A model generated the notes under the pieces. It did no database searches, was not told the DNA's origin, and saw nothing but the letters and a program-made list of their open reading frames with translations. A program made the position numbers and the translations under genes. 64,000 nucleotides of DNA from Stappia stellulata (lineage in GTDB: Bacteria > Pseudomonadota > Alphaproteobacteria > Rhizobiales > Stappiaceae). Each line of letters opens with the position of its first letter. The first letter of the stretch is position 1. The DNA is taken from assembly GCF_020176715.1 (NCBI RefSeq), contig NZ_JAIVMF010000006.1, positions 1 to 64,000 on the forward strand, written 5' to 3'. This document shows, one piece after another, positions 27,029 to 36,814 of the stretch.

Positions 27029-28384
27029 TCAAGCGCTCAACGCGGCGTGAATGGAACGGGCGGCAACCTTGCCATCCTCGACGGCGGCAACGGTGAGGTC
27101 CTCGCCCCCGGCGATGCAGTCGCCGCCGGCCCAGACCCCGGCCACCGAGGTGCGGCGGTCGTCGTCGACGTTGATCCGGCCGCTGTCGAGCGACAGCGCC
27201 TCGGCTCCGCCGAGCGCATCGGGGACGAAGGTCTGGCCAATGGCCTTGAAGACTTGATCGGCCTCAAGCGTCACTGTCTCTCCGGTGCCGGAAAGCCGTC
27301 CGGAGGCATCCTGCGCGGTGCGTTCCAGTTCGATGCCCGCGACATGGCCGCCCTCGCCGAGAAGTCGTTTGGGCTGGAACCACTCGCGGATCACGACGCC
27401 GTTGGTCAGCGCCACTTCCTGCTCGTAGGCACTCGCCTTCATCGCATCCCGGTCACGGCGGTAGGCGATGGTCACTTCCTCCGCGCCCAGCCGCTTGGCC
27501 TGGACGGCGATGTCGATGGCGGTCATGCCGCCGCCGATCACCACGACCTTGCGGCCGACCGGCAGCTTCGCAAGGTCCTTTGCCTGGCGCAGCTCCGCGA
27601 TATAGGCGACCGCGTCGATCACCCCGTTGAGGTCCTCGCCTTCGGCTCTGAGCGCGTTGACGCCGGGAAGGCCCATGCCGAGAAACACCGCGTCGAACTC
27701 CTTGCGCAGTCCGGCGAGCGTGATGTCGCGCCCCAGCGCCTTGCCGCACTGGACGTCGATGCCACCGATCGAAAGCACGAAGTCGACTTCGGTTTGCGCG
27801 AAGTCGTTGGTCGTCTTGTAGGCGGCGATGCCGTATTCGTTGAGACCGCCAAGCTTCTCGCGCGCGTCGAAGATGGTGACGTCATGCCCCTCGCAAGCAA
27901 GCGCATGGGCACAGCTCAACCCGGCCGGACCGCCGCCGACGATCGCGACCGTCTTGCCGGTCGACGCGGCGCGGCTGTAGGGGTGCCGGTCGGGCCGCTC
28001 GAGATAGGTGTCGGTCGCATAGCGCTGTAACAGGCCGATCTGGACCGGCTTGTCCTCCGCCAGATTGCGGACGCAGGCTTCCTCGCACAGCGTTTCGGTA
28101 GGACAGACGCGGGCGCACATCCCGCCCAGGATGTTTTCCGCGAAGATCGTCTTGGCCGAGCCGACGGGGTTCCCCGTCGAGATCTGGCGGATGAACTTCG
28201 GGATATCGATCGAGGTCGGGCAGGCGATCGTGCAGGGCGCGTCGTAGCAGAAGTAGCAGCGATCCGCCTCGACGCTGGCCTCATGCGTGCCGAGCGGCGG
28301 GTGCAGATCGTCGAAGTTTTCAAGATAGTCGTCAGGCGAGAGGCGGCCCGTGCGGATATCGGGCCCCGGGAGTGCGTCAGCCAT
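27029..28384 (-). CDS. preT: NAD-dependent dihydropyrimidine dehydrogenase, subunit PreT
   Basis: The electron-transfer subunit that passes NADH electrons through FAD and Fe-S clusters to PreA. The 451 residues start with a cysteine-rich domain (CYFCYDAPCTIACP and CARVCPTETLCEEAC, two 4Fe-4S clusters). An FAD-binding GGGPAGLSCA and an NAD-binding IGGGMTAIDIA motif follow, as in glutamate-synthase small subunits. GGDCIAGGEDLTVAAVEDG is the C-terminal FAD motif. It is the first gene of the preT-preA unit. Confidence 0.94.
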   Translation of the reverse strand: MADALPGPDIRTGRLSPDDYLENFDDLHPPLGTHEASVEADRCYFCYDAPCTIACPTSIDIPKFIRQISTGNPVGSAKTIFAENILGGMCARVCPTETLCEEACVRNLAEDKPVQIGLLQRYATDTYLERPDRHPYSRAASTGKTVAIVGGGPAGLSCAHALACEGHDVTIFDAREKLGGLNEYGIAAYKTTNDFAQTEVDFVLSIGGIDVQCGKALGRDITLAGLRKEFDAVFLGMGLPGVNALRAEGEDLNGVIDAVAYIAELRQAKDLAKLPVGRKVVVIGGGMTAIDIAVQAKRLGAEEVTIAYRRDRDAMKASAYEQEVALTNGVVIREWFQPKRLLGEGGHVAGIELERTAQDASGRLSGTGETVTLEADQVFKAIGQTFVPDALGGAEALSLDSGRINVDDDRRTSVAGVWAGGDCIAGGEDLTVAAVEDGKVAARSIHAALSA

Positions 28385-28753
28385 GGCTGCACCTTATGCG
28401 AAGGCCGGAGCCGCGAAGGGACCTCCGGCGCAGTGTTCTCCTCAAGAAGCCGACGGTGCGACGCATTTCGCGTTCTTCGGTCGCCGGCCAGGCGATTGCG
28501 CGCGGCGCGTCTCTCGTTGGGCGGAAACGCGTCCACAGTCGATATTGGAGCCGAATTTTGACCAAATAGTCAAATTTTTTGTCGTACAAGTATTTCCGGG
28601 CGGTTCGGGCCTGCGCAAGCCCATGATTTCGGGCGGGTTTTCGACGGCAGGCTGCCGCGCCCCCTTGGCCTTGTGAGATGCCCGTGCGATACGCTTTGTG
28701 CAAGGACCATTCGGCGGGTGCCATGCGACCTCGCCACCACAGGAGGACAATCC
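28385..28753. other. Divergent control region preT / zeta-class GST
   Basis: These 369 bases hold no supported gene. There is an AT-rich patch around 28553-28595 carrying a RutR-like palindrome midway between the two divergent starts. A strong AGGAGG for the GST gene is at 28741-28746. Confidence 0.65.
28558..28573 (+). promoter_or_regulatory. RutR-like operator 3
   Basis: TTGACCAAATAGTCAA differs from the RutR consensus TTGACCA-NN-TGGTCAA at one position. It lies 174 bp upstream of preT and 180 bp upstream of the divergent GST gene, so it may control either or both. Confidence 0.75.
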
Positions 28754-29401
28754 GTGACCCGACCCGTGCTTTTCGACTACTGGCGTTCCTCGGCAAGCTA
28801 CCGGGTGCGGATCGCGCTGAACCTCCTCGGCGTCGCGCATGACACCGTCGCCGTCGACCTGCTCAAGGGCGCGCAGCGGGACGCGGACAACCGGGCCCGC
28901 AACCCGCAAGGCCTGGTGCCGTCGCTGGAAATCGACGGCAGCGTCCTGACGCAGTCGCTCGCGATCATCGAATATCTGCACGAAACCCGGGAGGGGAGCG
29001 CCCTGCTGCCCGCCACGGCGTTTGAGCGGCAGCGCGTACGGGCGATCAGCCACGCGATCGCGATGGAGATCCATCCGGTCTGCAATCTCAATGTCGTCGC
29101 CCATGCGGTGAAGCTGATGGGCGGTGGAGATGCGGAAAAAATCGACTGGATGCAGACCTTCATCACCAAAGGGCTGACCGCCGTCGAGCAGATGCTGAGC
29201 GACGGCAAGGCCGGCACCTTCTGCCACGGCAACGCGCCGACGATGGCCGACCTCTGCCTCGTGCCGCAGCTCTACAATGCCCGGCGCTGGGGCGTCGACC
29301 TGACGGCCATGCCGCGCATGGTCGAGATCGATGCGGCCTGCAACCAGATCGAGGCCTTCGCCGCCGCGCATCCCGACCGCATCGGCCCGCCGGCCGACTG
29401 A
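28754..29401 (+). CDS. maiA: Zeta-class glutathione S-transferase / maleylacetoacetate isomerase
   Basis: 215 residues from a GTG start at 28754, 7 bp after AGGAGG. The zeta-class signature is SSASYRVRIALNLLG; bacterial members often have this SSA form where eukaryotes have SSC. Typical C-terminal sequence PTMADLCLVPQLYNARRWGVDL follows. Known members isomerise maleylacetoacetate or maleylpyruvate with glutathione. No tyrosine- or gentisate-degradation genes are adjacent, so the substrate is open. The shared RutR-like control region hints at co-regulation with pyrimidine use. Confidence 0.82.
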   Translation: MTRPVLFDYWRSSASYRVRIALNLLGVAHDTVAVDLLKGAQRDADNRARNPQGLVPSLEIDGSVLTQSLAIIEYLHETREGSALLPATAFERQRVRAISHAIAMEIHPVCNLNVVAHAVKLMGGGDAEKIDWMQTFITKGLTAVEQMLSDGKAGTFCHGNAPTMADLCLVPQLYNARRWGVDLTAMPRMVEIDAACNQIEAFAAAHPDRIGPPAD

Positions 29402-29448
29402 CATGCATGAGGCTGGATGGTCCGGCGGCGACGGGCTAGGCTTGGTCC

Positions 29449-31032
29449 ATGGCAGTTGAACCCGCTTCCGCGCAACCCGCGAAATCCGCTTCCCGGTCCG
29501 ACACCGTGCCGCTGTGGTTCCTGCTGGCCGCACAGTTCCTTGTCGCCGCCGCCGGCCTCGTGGTCGAAATCGTCGCAGGGCGGATGCTGGCGCCCTATGT
29601 CGGCATGTCGCTCTACACCTGGACCGCGGTGATCGCCGTGGTGCTTGCCGGCTTTTCCGCCGGACACTGGATCGGCGGGCTGGTCGCCGACCGCCCCCAG
29701 CGCACGGCTCTTGCGTGGCTTGCCATATCGGGCGCATTGGGCGCGCTCACGACGCTCGCCGCACTTCCGCTGATCCGGCTGGTGTCCGCCCCCGTACTCG
29801 GCGCAATCCCCGGACCCATCGGCGGCATTGTCGCCCTCACCGCGCTGCTGTTCTTCCTGCCGAGCTTCGCCGCCGGCATTCCCTCGCCGATCCTGGCGCG
29901 GCTTGCCATTGAGGACCGGGCGCGCAGCGGACGCGCGCTCGGCGCGCTGCATGCGCTCAGCGCCATCGGCGCCATCGCCGGAACCCTGTCGGCGGGCTAT
30001 CTGTTCATTTCGTGGATCGGCACGGTCTGGACGCTGGTGGTCGTTGCGGGCGCCTATGCCGCCTTCGCCCTTGCCTGCCTGGCGATGCTGCGTCGCCACG
30101 CCAGACCGGAGCCTGCGGGGCGCGACATCGCCTCCGCAGCGACGGCGCTCACGCTTTTCGCCCTCGCAGCCCTTGCCGCGACGCCCTTCACGCCGGCGAG
30201 CGCCTGTACGGTGGAAAGCCGCTACTATTGCATCCGCTCCATCGATGTCGGCGCCGACGTCGGCGCGCCGGCGCGTCTGATGGTGCTCGATCATCTCGGC
30301 CACGGGCTGAACGTGCTGGGCGAGCCGACGCGCCTTGAAATGCCCTATGCGGCGACCATCGACGCCATCGCCCGCGCCCGGCTGGGCGGAGCGCCGGAGC
30401 GCGCCTTCTTCATCGGCGGCGGTGCGCTGACGTTGCCGCGCGCCTGGAGCGCGGATGGCGCGCGGCCCGGTCTCGTCGTGGCCGAGATCGACCCGCTGGT
30501 GACGGCCATCGCCAAGGCCGACTTCGACGTCGACACATCGCGCTTCACCATCACCCATGCGGATGCACGGGTGGCGCTTGCGGGTCTCGACGGATTTCAG
30601 GTCGTCGTCGGCGATGCCTTCACCGATATCGCCGTTCCGGCGCATCTCGTCACCCGCGAATTCTACCAGGAAATCGCAGGCAGTCTGGCGCCGGACGGCT
30701 TCTACCTGATGAACCTGATCGACCATACCGACAGCCTGAAGGCGCTGGCCGCCAGCGTGCGCACGCTGAAACAGGTGTTTCCCGCCGTGGAAGTCTGGGT
30801 CGAGGTGGAGGATTTCTCCACCGGCGGACGAACGACCTTCGTGTTGATGGCCGGCTCCGCGCCATCGCCGACCGGTCGCATGACGCTCGCCCCGACCGCG
30901 CCGGACGTGCCGGGCCGGATTATCGGACGCATCCCGCCGCACCGCGTGGATGGCCTTGTCGCCACGCTCGATCCGCCTGTGCTGACCGACGACTACGCGC
31001 CCATCGACCGGCTGATCGGGGCACGGCCGTAG
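29449..31032 (+). CDS. Fused membrane / spermidine-synthase-like protein
   Basis: A 527-residue two-part protein. Residues 20-240 hold about seven TM helices (GRMLAPYVGMSLYTWTAVIA, FSAGHWIGGLVADR), a pattern found in fused MFS/spermidine-synthase proteins. Residues 250-520 form a spermidine-synthase-like Rossmann domain (AFFIGGGALTLPRA, VVAEIDPLV, VVVGDAFTDIAVP, TREFYQEIAGSLAPDG). The usual aminopropyltransferase catalytic pattern is not obvious, so true spermidine synthesis is doubtful. The family is widespread but functionally undefined. Confidence 0.82.
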   Translation: MAVEPASAQPAKSASRSDTVPLWFLLAAQFLVAAAGLVVEIVAGRMLAPYVGMSLYTWTAVIAVVLAGFSAGHWIGGLVADRPQRTALAWLAISGALGALTTLAALPLIRLVSAPVLGAIPGPIGGIVALTALLFFLPSFAAGIPSPILARLAIEDRARSGRALGALHALSAIGAIAGTLSAGYLFISWIGTVWTLVVVAGAYAAFALACLAMLRRHARPEPAGRDIASAATALTLFALAALAATPFTPASACTVESRYYCIRSIDVGADVGAPARLMVLDHLGHGLNVLGEPTRLEMPYAATIDAIARARLGGAPERAFFIGGGALTLPRAWSADGARPGLVVAEIDPLVTAIAKADFDVDTSRFTITHADARVALAGLDGFQVVVGDAFTDIAVPAHLVTREFYQEIAGSLAPDGFYLMNLIDHTDSLKALAASVRTLKQVFPAVEVWVEVEDFSTGGRTTFVLMAGSAPSPTGRMTLAPTAPDVPGRIIGRIPPHRVDGLVATLDPPVLTDDYAPIDRLIGARP

Positions 31033-31122
31033 CGCGCCCGCCGGCGAACCCGGCCGTCTTGATCTGCCGCCGCCGACCCGCCACATCCTTCTCGCACACC
31101 GGCCGAGAAAGGACCCGACGAC

Positions 31123-31443
31123 ATGCTGATGACGACCACCAACACCCTGCAGGGACACGAGATCTCCGACTACAAGGGGATCGTGACCGGGGAAGCCATC
31201 CTCGGCGCCAACATCTTCAAGGATCTCTTCGCCGGTATCCGCGACATCGTCGGCGGTCGATCCGGCGCCTATGAGGAAGAGCTGCAGCGCGCCCGCCAGA
31301 TCGCGATGGACGAAATGCAGGCGCGCGCCGCAAGCCTCGGCGCCAACGCCGTGATCGGCGTCGACCTGGACTATGAAACGGTCGGGCAGAACGGCTCGAT
31401 GCTGATGGTCAGCGCAACGGGAACGGCCGTGGTTGTCCGCTGA
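31123..31443 (+). CDS. YbjQ/UPF0145 family protein
   Basis: A 106-residue member of the UPF0145 (YbjQ) family. Signatures are [34 protein letters not shown] and [30 protein letters not shown]. The family forms pentameric dodecin-like or heavy-metal-binding-like folds, but no biochemical role is settled. It is a separate small unit followed by a hairpin terminator at 31473-31501. Confidence 0.9.
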   Translation: MLMTTTNTLQGHEISDYKGIVTGEAILGANIFKDLFAGIRDIVGGRSGAYEEELQRARQIAMDEMQARAASLGANAVIGVDLDYETVGQNGSMLMVSATGTAVVVR

Positions 31444-31472
31444 CATCCGCCTCGACCCGCACCGGGATACGA

Positions 31473-31501
31473 AAACGGCGGGACCCGAGGCCCCGCCGTT
31501 T
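31473..31501. terminator. Bidirectional terminator between ybjQ-like and cysK
   Basis: A perfect 10-bp stem, AAACGGCGGG with CCCGCCGTTT, with a 9-nt loop lies between two convergent genes. A-rich and T-rich flanks on the stem suit termination from both sides. Confidence 0.75.
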
Positions 31502-31556
31502 GATTGCGCTGGTTGTTCAGTCCTGCACCCGATAAGGCCGGCGCTGGTTTCGGCCG

Positions 31557-32519
31557 TCACTCAAGCCCGTCGAACAGCGCCGTCGACAGATAGCGCTCGG
31601 CGAAGGACGGAATGATCACCACGATGCGCTTGCCGGCCATTTCGCCGCGCGCGCCCAGCTTGAGGGCGGCAGCAAGAGCCGCACCGGAGGAGATCCCGAC
31701 CGGCAGCCCCTCGATCCGCGCGGCCTTGCGCGCCATCTCGAAGGCTTCGTCATTGCTGATCTGAACCACCTCGTCATAAACTTCGGTATTGAGAACACTC
31801 GGCACGAAGCCGGCACCAATGCCCTGGATCTTGTGCGGCCCGGGCGTGCCGCCGGACAGGATCGGGCTGTCGGTCGGCTCGACGGCGACGACATGCAGGT
31901 CGGGCTTGCGCGCCTTGAGGACTTCACTCACGCCGGTGATCGTGCCACCGGTGCCGATGCCGGACACGAAGGCGTCGATCTTGCCGCCGGTGTCGTTCCA
32001 GATTTCCTCGGCCGTCGTCTTGCGGTGGATCTCGGGGTTGGCCGGATTGTCGAACTGCTGCGGCATCACCGCGCCGTCGATTTCAGAGACGAGTTCCTCG
32101 GCGCGGGCGATGGCGCCCTTCATGCCCTTCGGGCCTTCGGTCAACTCCAGTTCCGCGCCGAGCAGCTTCAGCATCTTGCGGCGCTCGATGGACATGGTCT
32201 CCGGCATCACCAGGATCAGGCGGTAGCCCTTGGCGGCGGCGACGAAGGCAAGCGCGATGCCGGTGTTGCCCGACGTCGGCTCGACCAGCGTCGTCTTGCC
32301 CGGCGCGATGGTGCCGCGCGCTTCCAGCGCCTCGATCATGGCGACGCCGATGCGGTCCTTGACGCTGGAGATCGGGTTGAAGAACTCGAGCTTGCCCAGG
32401 ATCTCGGCCTTGACGCCCGCGTCTTCCGCCAGCCGGTCCAGCCGCACGAGCGGCGTATCGCCGATGGTCTCGGTGATCGAGGCATAGATCCGGCCACGGC
32501 CGGGAGTGCGTTCGCTCAT
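31557..32519 (-). CDS. cysK: Cysteine synthase A
   Basis: O-acetylserine sulfhydrylase, the last step of cysteine synthesis. The 320 residues match the family. PLP is bound by Lys54 in NPISSVKDR, the substrate loop is TSGNTG (82-87), and the phosphate-binding [11 protein letters not shown] is intact. It is a single-gene unit between the convergent terminator and a 200-bp gap before dut. It serves as a useful contrast with the divergent PLP enzyme at 63445. Confidence 0.95.
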   Translation of the reverse strand: MSERTPGRGRIYASITETIGDTPLVRLDRLAEDAGVKAEILGKLEFFNPISSVKDRIGVAMIEALEARGTIAPGKTTLVEPTSGNTGIALAFVAAAKGYRLILVMPETMSIERRKMLKLLGAELELTEGPKGMKGAIARAEELVSEIDGAVMPQQFDNPANPEIHRKTTAEEIWNDTGGKIDAFVSGIGTGGTITGVSEVLKARKPDLHVVAVEPTDSPILSGGTPGPHKIQGIGAGFVPSVLNTEVYDEVVQISNDEAFEMARKAARIEGLPVGISSGAALAAALKLGARGEMAGKRIVVIIPSFAERYLSTALFDGLE

Positions 32520-32722
32520 GTCAGGCTCCCAGATTTTTCGCGGCGCACGGGGCGCGGCGCTTCGTTCATGTCGACGAACTTAGGCATTCGTCCAGGACGA
32601 GGCGAGGAATGCAATTTTCCCGAAACGCCTCTTCGCCGAATGTGATTTCGATAAGGCCGGCATGCAAGGCAATGATTTGCCCGACCACCGCCCGCAGGCA
32701 CCGCAGCTCGGGGGCACCGGTG
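32520..32722. other. Low-GC gap between dut and cysK
   Basis: A 203-bp gap with locally lower GC, including the likely cysK promoter. A minus-strand open stretch ending at 32566 has weak third-position GC and no good start, so I do not call it a gene. Confidence 0.45.
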
Positions 32723-33172
32723 TCAGCGTGGACCCGTCGAGCCGAACCCGCCGGCACCGCGGGCCGTGTCGTCGAGATCGGCGACCTCGACAAGCTCCGC
32801 CCGCGCAACCGGCGCCACCACCATCTGCGCGATGCGGCTGCCGCGCTCGACGGTAAAGGGCGCGTCGCCGAGGTTGATCAGGATCACCTTGATCTCGCCG
32901 CGATAATCCGCGTCGATGGTTCCCGGCGTGTTCAGCACGGTCACGCCGTGCTTCGCCGCCAGCCCGGAGCGGGGCCGCACCTGCGCCTCCGTGCCCTCGG
33001 GCAACGCAATGGCGATCCCCGTCGGCACAAGCGCACGGGCCCCTGGCTGCAGCACCAGCGGGTCGTCATTCGCAGCCAGCAGGTCCATGCCGGCCGCCGC
33101 CGCGCTCTGATAGGCGGGGAGCGGCAGGTCCTTCCCGTGCGGCAGACGGCGCAGCCGAAGAGACAGTGTCAT
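32723..33172 (-). CDS. dut: dUTP diphosphatase
   Basis: Hydrolyses dUTP to dUMP and PPi, keeping uracil out of DNA. The trimeric dUTPase motifs are visible in 149 residues: [40 protein letters not shown] and the C-terminal arm GGFGSTG. It starts with an ATGA overlap onto coaBC, the usual coaBC-dut pairing. Confidence 0.95.
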   Translation of the reverse strand: MTLSLRLRRLPHGKDLPLPAYQSAAAAGMDLLAANDDPLVLQPGARALVPTGIAIALPEGTEAQVRPRSGLAAKHGVTVLNTPGTIDADYRGEIKVILINLGDAPFTVERGSRIAQMVVAPVARAELVEVADLDDTARGAGGFGSTGPR

Positions 33173-34416
33173 GCCGATCCTCGCGAAAGAGACGAGAGCC
33201 GACGCGCGATTTCGGCGACGAGACGCCGCGCGACCTCTTCCTTGGGAAGCGTCGGCCAGTCCGTCACCCCTTCCGGAGCGACCAGGTAGACGGTGTTGGC
33301 ATCGCCACCCATCACGCCACGCTCGGGAGAGACGTCGTTGGCGACGATCAGATCGGCCCCCTTGCGCGCCAGTTTGGCGCGGGCGTTTTCCACCACATCG
33401 CTGGTTTCGGCGGCAAAGCCGACGACCAGGCGCGGGCGCAGGGTCTGATGGTGACCGACGCTTGCGAGAATATCCGGGTTTTCGGCAAGCTCCAGCGGCG
33501 GAACTCCGCCGCTGCCGTCCTTCTTGATCTTGCCGCTGCTTGCGGTGGCCGCGCGCCAGTCGGCGACCGCCGCCGCCATCACGCCGACATCGGCCGGCAG
33601 CGCCGCATCCACGGCCGCCAGCATCTCGCGGGCTGTTTCGACGCGAACGACGTCGACGCCCGGCGGATCGGCAAGCGTCACCGGTCCGCTCACCAGCGTG
33701 ACCCGGGCCCCCGCGCGCACCATTTCGGCAGCGATGGCATGCCCCTGCTTGCCGGACGAGCGATTGGCGATGTAGCGCACGGGGTCGATCGGCTCATGGG
33801 TCGGCCCGGAGGTGATCAGCACGTGCCGGCCAGAAAGCGGCCCTTGTGCGGGAGGGTGGCCCGCCTCGCCACGCAGCACGCGCTCCGCCGCCGCCACGAT
33901 TTCCAGCGGTTCGGACATGCGCCCGACGCCAGCCTCGCCGCGCTCCGCCATTTCGCCAACGCCCGGCCCGACGAAATGAATGCCGTCGGCCGCCAGCGTC
34001 TCGCTGTTGCGGCGGGTCGCCGGATGGGCCCACATCGCCGGATTCATGGCCGGCGCGAGAAGCACCGGCTTGTTGCAGGCCAGAAGAACCGCCGTCGCCA
34101 GATCGCCGGCAAGGCCCGTCGCCATCTTGGCCATCAGGTCGGCCGTAGCCGGCGCGACGATCACCAGATCGGCCTCGCGCGACAGACGGATGTGGCCAAC
34201 GTCATGTTCGTCGTCCCGGTCGAAGAGATCGCAAAACACCGTGTCGCCGGTCAGCGCGCCGACGGACATCGGGGTGATGAACTGGCGCGCACCCTCGGTC
34301 ATCACCGCCCGCACCCGGGCGCCGCGTTCGCGCAGGCGCCGGATCAGGTCGAGGCTCTTGTAGGCCGCGATCCCGCCGCCAATGATCAGGAGAATACGGC
34401 TGTCTTCAAGGCTCAC
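33169..34416 (-). CDS. coaBC: Bifunctional phosphopantothenoylcysteine decarboxylase/synthetase
   Basis: Two consecutive steps of coenzyme A synthesis in one 415-residue protein. The CoaC part (1-185) has the flavin-binding [18 protein letters not shown] and the PAMNPAMW substrate clamp. The CoaB part (190-400) has [24 protein letters not shown] and a VGFAAET motif. It overlaps dut by 4 bp. Confidence 0.95.
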   Translation of the reverse strand: MSLEDSRILLIIGGGIAAYKSLDLIRRLRERGARVRAVMTEGARQFITPMSVGALTGDTVFCDLFDRDDEHDVGHIRLSREADLVIVAPATADLMAKMATGLAGDLATAVLLACNKPVLLAPAMNPAMWAHPATRRNSETLAADGIHFVGPGVGEMAERGEAGVGRMSEPLEIVAAAERVLRGEAGHPPAQGPLSGRHVLITSGPTHEPIDPVRYIANRSSGKQGHAIAAEMVRAGARVTLVSGPVTLADPPGVDVVRVETAREMLAAVDAALPADVGVMAAAVADWRAATASSGKIKKDGSGGVPPLELAENPDILASVGHHQTLRPRLVVGFAAETSDVVENARAKLARKGADLIVANDVSPERGVMGGDANTVYLVAPEGVTDWPTLPKEEVARRLVAEIARRLSSLSRGSA

Positions 34417-34484
34417 CAGAGGGTCTCCGGGATCGATATCGGCGGCGACATGCCGCGATCGGAAGGAATGACGCCCAGCGCGCC

Positions 34485-35696
34485 TCAGCCGCCGGCGCCG
34501 AAGGAGCGCGGCGCGGGCGCGATGATGCGCGATCCGGACCCGGTGACCTCGTAGATCGCCAGTCCGCGTTCGTTGGTTCCCTGCCGGTCGAAGCGGAACA
34601 CGCCGTCGATGCCGAGGAAGCCGTCGCGGTTGGTCAGCACCCGCTCGGAGAAGCGCGCCGCGCCTGCGGACCGCACGAGACCGGCTGCGAGGATCGTTGC
34701 GTCATAGGCGAGCGAGGCATTGCGCGGCGGACGGCTGCCGTAGGCACTCTGGTAGCGCTCGGCGAAAGCCTGGAAGCCGGTGCCGTCGGGCCCCGGATAC
34801 CAGGCGCCGGTCAGCGGCGGCGCATTGAGCACCTGCGGCGTGTCCCACTGGCCGCTGCCGAGCAGTCTGGTCGAGGCGAGATTGACCCCACCCGACGACA
34901 GCGCCTGCGCGACGAAGGGCGCAACATTGCCGGCGGGAACGAAGACGGCGTCGATCTGGCTGGCGTTTGCCGCAATGCTCGCTGCCTTGGCCGCGATATC
35001 CGTCGTGTCGTTGCCCTGCACCTTGTAGCGCTCGATGGAGACGATACGCGCGCCGGCGCGCCCGACGTCCTGGCGGAACGCGGCTTCCACCACCGCGCCA
35101 TAGGTGTCGTCCGGCAAAAGCGCGGCGAAGGAGCGCTTGCCCTGGCGGGCTGCATAGGAAACCACGCGGGTGACGTCGCTGCGCGGCAGGAAGCTCAGCA
35201 GATAGACGCCACGCGAGGCAACGGATTCGTCGCTGGAAAAGGCAACCACCGGAACGCCGGAAGACCGTGCCACGGAGGCCGCGCCGCCGACGGCCGGCGC
35301 GAACACCGGCCCGATGATCAGCTCCGCGCCTTCGGAGATAGCCGCCTGCGCGGCCTGTTGTCCGCCCTGCGCCGTGCCGCCGGTGTCCTTGATCAGGATC
35401 TGGATGTCCGCGCCCTGAAAGTCCTGAAGCGCGAATTCGGCGGTGTTGCGGAACACGGTCGCGATCGAGGTCGCGCTGCCGCCGCCGCTCATCGGCAGCA
35501 GCATGCCGACCCGCACGGACCCGGTGCCGATGGTCTGGCCGCTTGGCACCGGCTGTCCGCCGGGCGTCGAGGGATAGCCCGGATAGTCGCCCAGCCCCGA
35601 TCCCGTGCAGCTTGCGAGCAGGGTCGCCGCGGCCAGCGCCGCACCCAGCGCGGCCTTGCGCGCCCCGTGTTCGACGTCGCGAATGATACGAAACAC
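34485..35696 (-). CDS. LppC/LpoA-like lipoprotein, penicillin-binding-protein activator
   Basis: A 403-residue lipoprotein with a type I periplasmic-binding fold (Peripla_BP_6). Starting at the GTG at 35696 gives a signal sequence with the lipobox LLASC; GGGGAGA lies 8 bp upstream. VRVGMLLPMSGG begins the domain, and GPVFAPAVGGAASVARSSGVPVVAFSSDESVA follows. In gammaproteobacteria such domains activate class A penicillin-binding proteins; in alphaproteobacteria this gene is typically divergent from rsmI, as here. The role in peptidoglycan synthesis is inferred. Confidence 0.87.
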   Translation of the reverse strand: MFRIIRDVEHGARKAALGAALAAATLLASCTGSGLGDYPGYPSTPGGQPVPSGQTIGTGSVRVGMLLPMSGGGSATSIATVFRNTAEFALQDFQGADIQILIKDTGGTAQGGQQAAQAAISEGAELIIGPVFAPAVGGAASVARSSGVPVVAFSSDESVASRGVYLLSFLPRSDVTRVVSYAARQGKRSFAALLPDDTYGAVVEAAFRQDVGRAGARIVSIERYKVQGNDTTDIAAKAASIAANASQIDAVFVPAGNVAPFVAQALSSGGVNLASTRLLGSGQWDTPQVLNAPPLTGAWYPGPDGTGFQAFAERYQSAYGSRPPRNASLAYDATILAAGLVRSAGAARFSERVLTNRDGFLGIDGVFRFDRQGTNERGLAIYEVTGSGSRIIAPAPRSFGAGG

Positions 35697-35841
35697 TGCG
35701 CCAGATCTCCCCGATATCCGCAGTCCCAGACCCGCCGGCACCGACCATGCGGGAAAAGATGCTTATCAGCCTGTTCCCGCCGCTGCAAATTCTCAAGCGA
35801 AGCTTGGCGTGTCAGGTGTTTCCTGTCAAAACGATCCCATC

Positions 35842-36792
35842 ATGGCTTCTTCCAACGCACCCAGCCCGCCGCCGGATGGCGACGACGATCCGCGGCCTTC
35901 TGAAACGCCTCGCGGCGAGGGCGGTTTTCACATCGGCCGGCAGGCGTTTCAGGCGCCGAGACCCGCATCCGCGCTCTATATCGTCTCGACGCCGATCGGA
36001 AATCTCGGGGACATCACCGTGCGGGCGCTGGAAACGCTTGCCGCCTGCGATCTCGTCGCCTGCGAGGACACGCGCGTCACCGCCACGCTGATGCAGCGCT
36101 TCGGCCTGCGCACGCCGCTCACCGCCTATCACGAGCACAATGCGGCCCGCGTGCGCCCGCGCCTGCTTGCAACGCTCGAGAATGGCGGCAGCGTCGCGCT
36201 TGTGTCCGACGCCGGCACGCCGCTGATCTCCGATCCGGGCTACCGTCTGGTGCGCGACGTCGTCGAGGCGGGGCACCGCGTCGTTCCGATCCCGGGCGCA
36301 AGCGCGCCGCTCGCCGCGCTGGTCGGCGCCGGCCTGCCGTCCGACACCGTGTGCTTTTCCGGCTTCCTGCCGCAAAAAAGCGGCCAGCGCCGCACGCGGC
36401 TCGGCGAACTGGCCCGCCTGCCGGCGACGCTGGTGATCTTCGAAAGCCCGCGGCGCCTTGCCGCGTCGCTCGCCGACATGGCCGATGTGCTCGGCGGCGA
36501 GCGCGAGGCTGTCGTCGCCCGCGAACTCACCAAACGCTTCGAGACCTTCGAGCGCGGCACGCTCGCCGAGCTTTGCGAACGCTACGCGGATACCGCCGTC
36601 AAGGGCGAGATCGTCGTCTGCATCGCGCCGCCCGGCGATCAGACCGAAGCCGATCCGGAAGACGCCGATGCGCTCCTCACCGAGGCGCTCAAGGACATGA
36701 AGGCCGCGGCCGCTGCGAAACACGTCGCGCAGATGACCGGCGTCGACCGCAAAACGCTCTACAAGCGGGCGATGGAACTGAAAGCGCAATGA
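35842..36792 (+). CDS. rsmI: 16S rRNA 2'-O-ribose methyltransferase RsmI
   Basis: Methylates the 2'-OH of C1402 in 16S rRNA with SAM. In 316 residues the tetrapyrrole-methylase fold is clear: LYIVSTPIGNLGDITVRALE, CEDTRVTATLM, TPLTAYHEHN, ALVSDAGTPLISDPGYRLV and PIPGASAPLAAL. About 45 extra N-terminal residues are proline/aspartate-rich. The ATG at 35842 gives the last sensible start. It is divergent from the LppC-like gene and is followed by a small membrane protein gene and yraN. Confidence 0.95.
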   Translation: MASSNAPSPPPDGDDDPRPSETPRGEGGFHIGRQAFQAPRPASALYIVSTPIGNLGDITVRALETLAACDLVACEDTRVTATLMQRFGLRTPLTAYHEHNAARVRPRLLATLENGGSVALVSDAGTPLISDPGYRLVRDVVEAGHRVVPIPGASAPLAALVGAGLPSDTVCFSGFLPQKSGQRRTRLGELARLPATLVIFESPRRLAASLADMADVLGGEREAVVARELTKRFETFERGTLAELCERYADTAVKGEIVVCIAPPGDQTEADPEDADALLTEALKDMKAAAAAKHVAQMTGVDRKTLYKRAMELKAQ

Positions 36793-36814
36793 CGGCCACG
36801 CGCCGGGGGGATGA

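Noticed and set aside
32566-32808. Minus-strand open stretch between dut and cysK with some protein-like segments
   Set aside because: Third-position GC is much lower than in neighbouring genes, most of its start overlaps dut, and no ribosome-binding site is seen.
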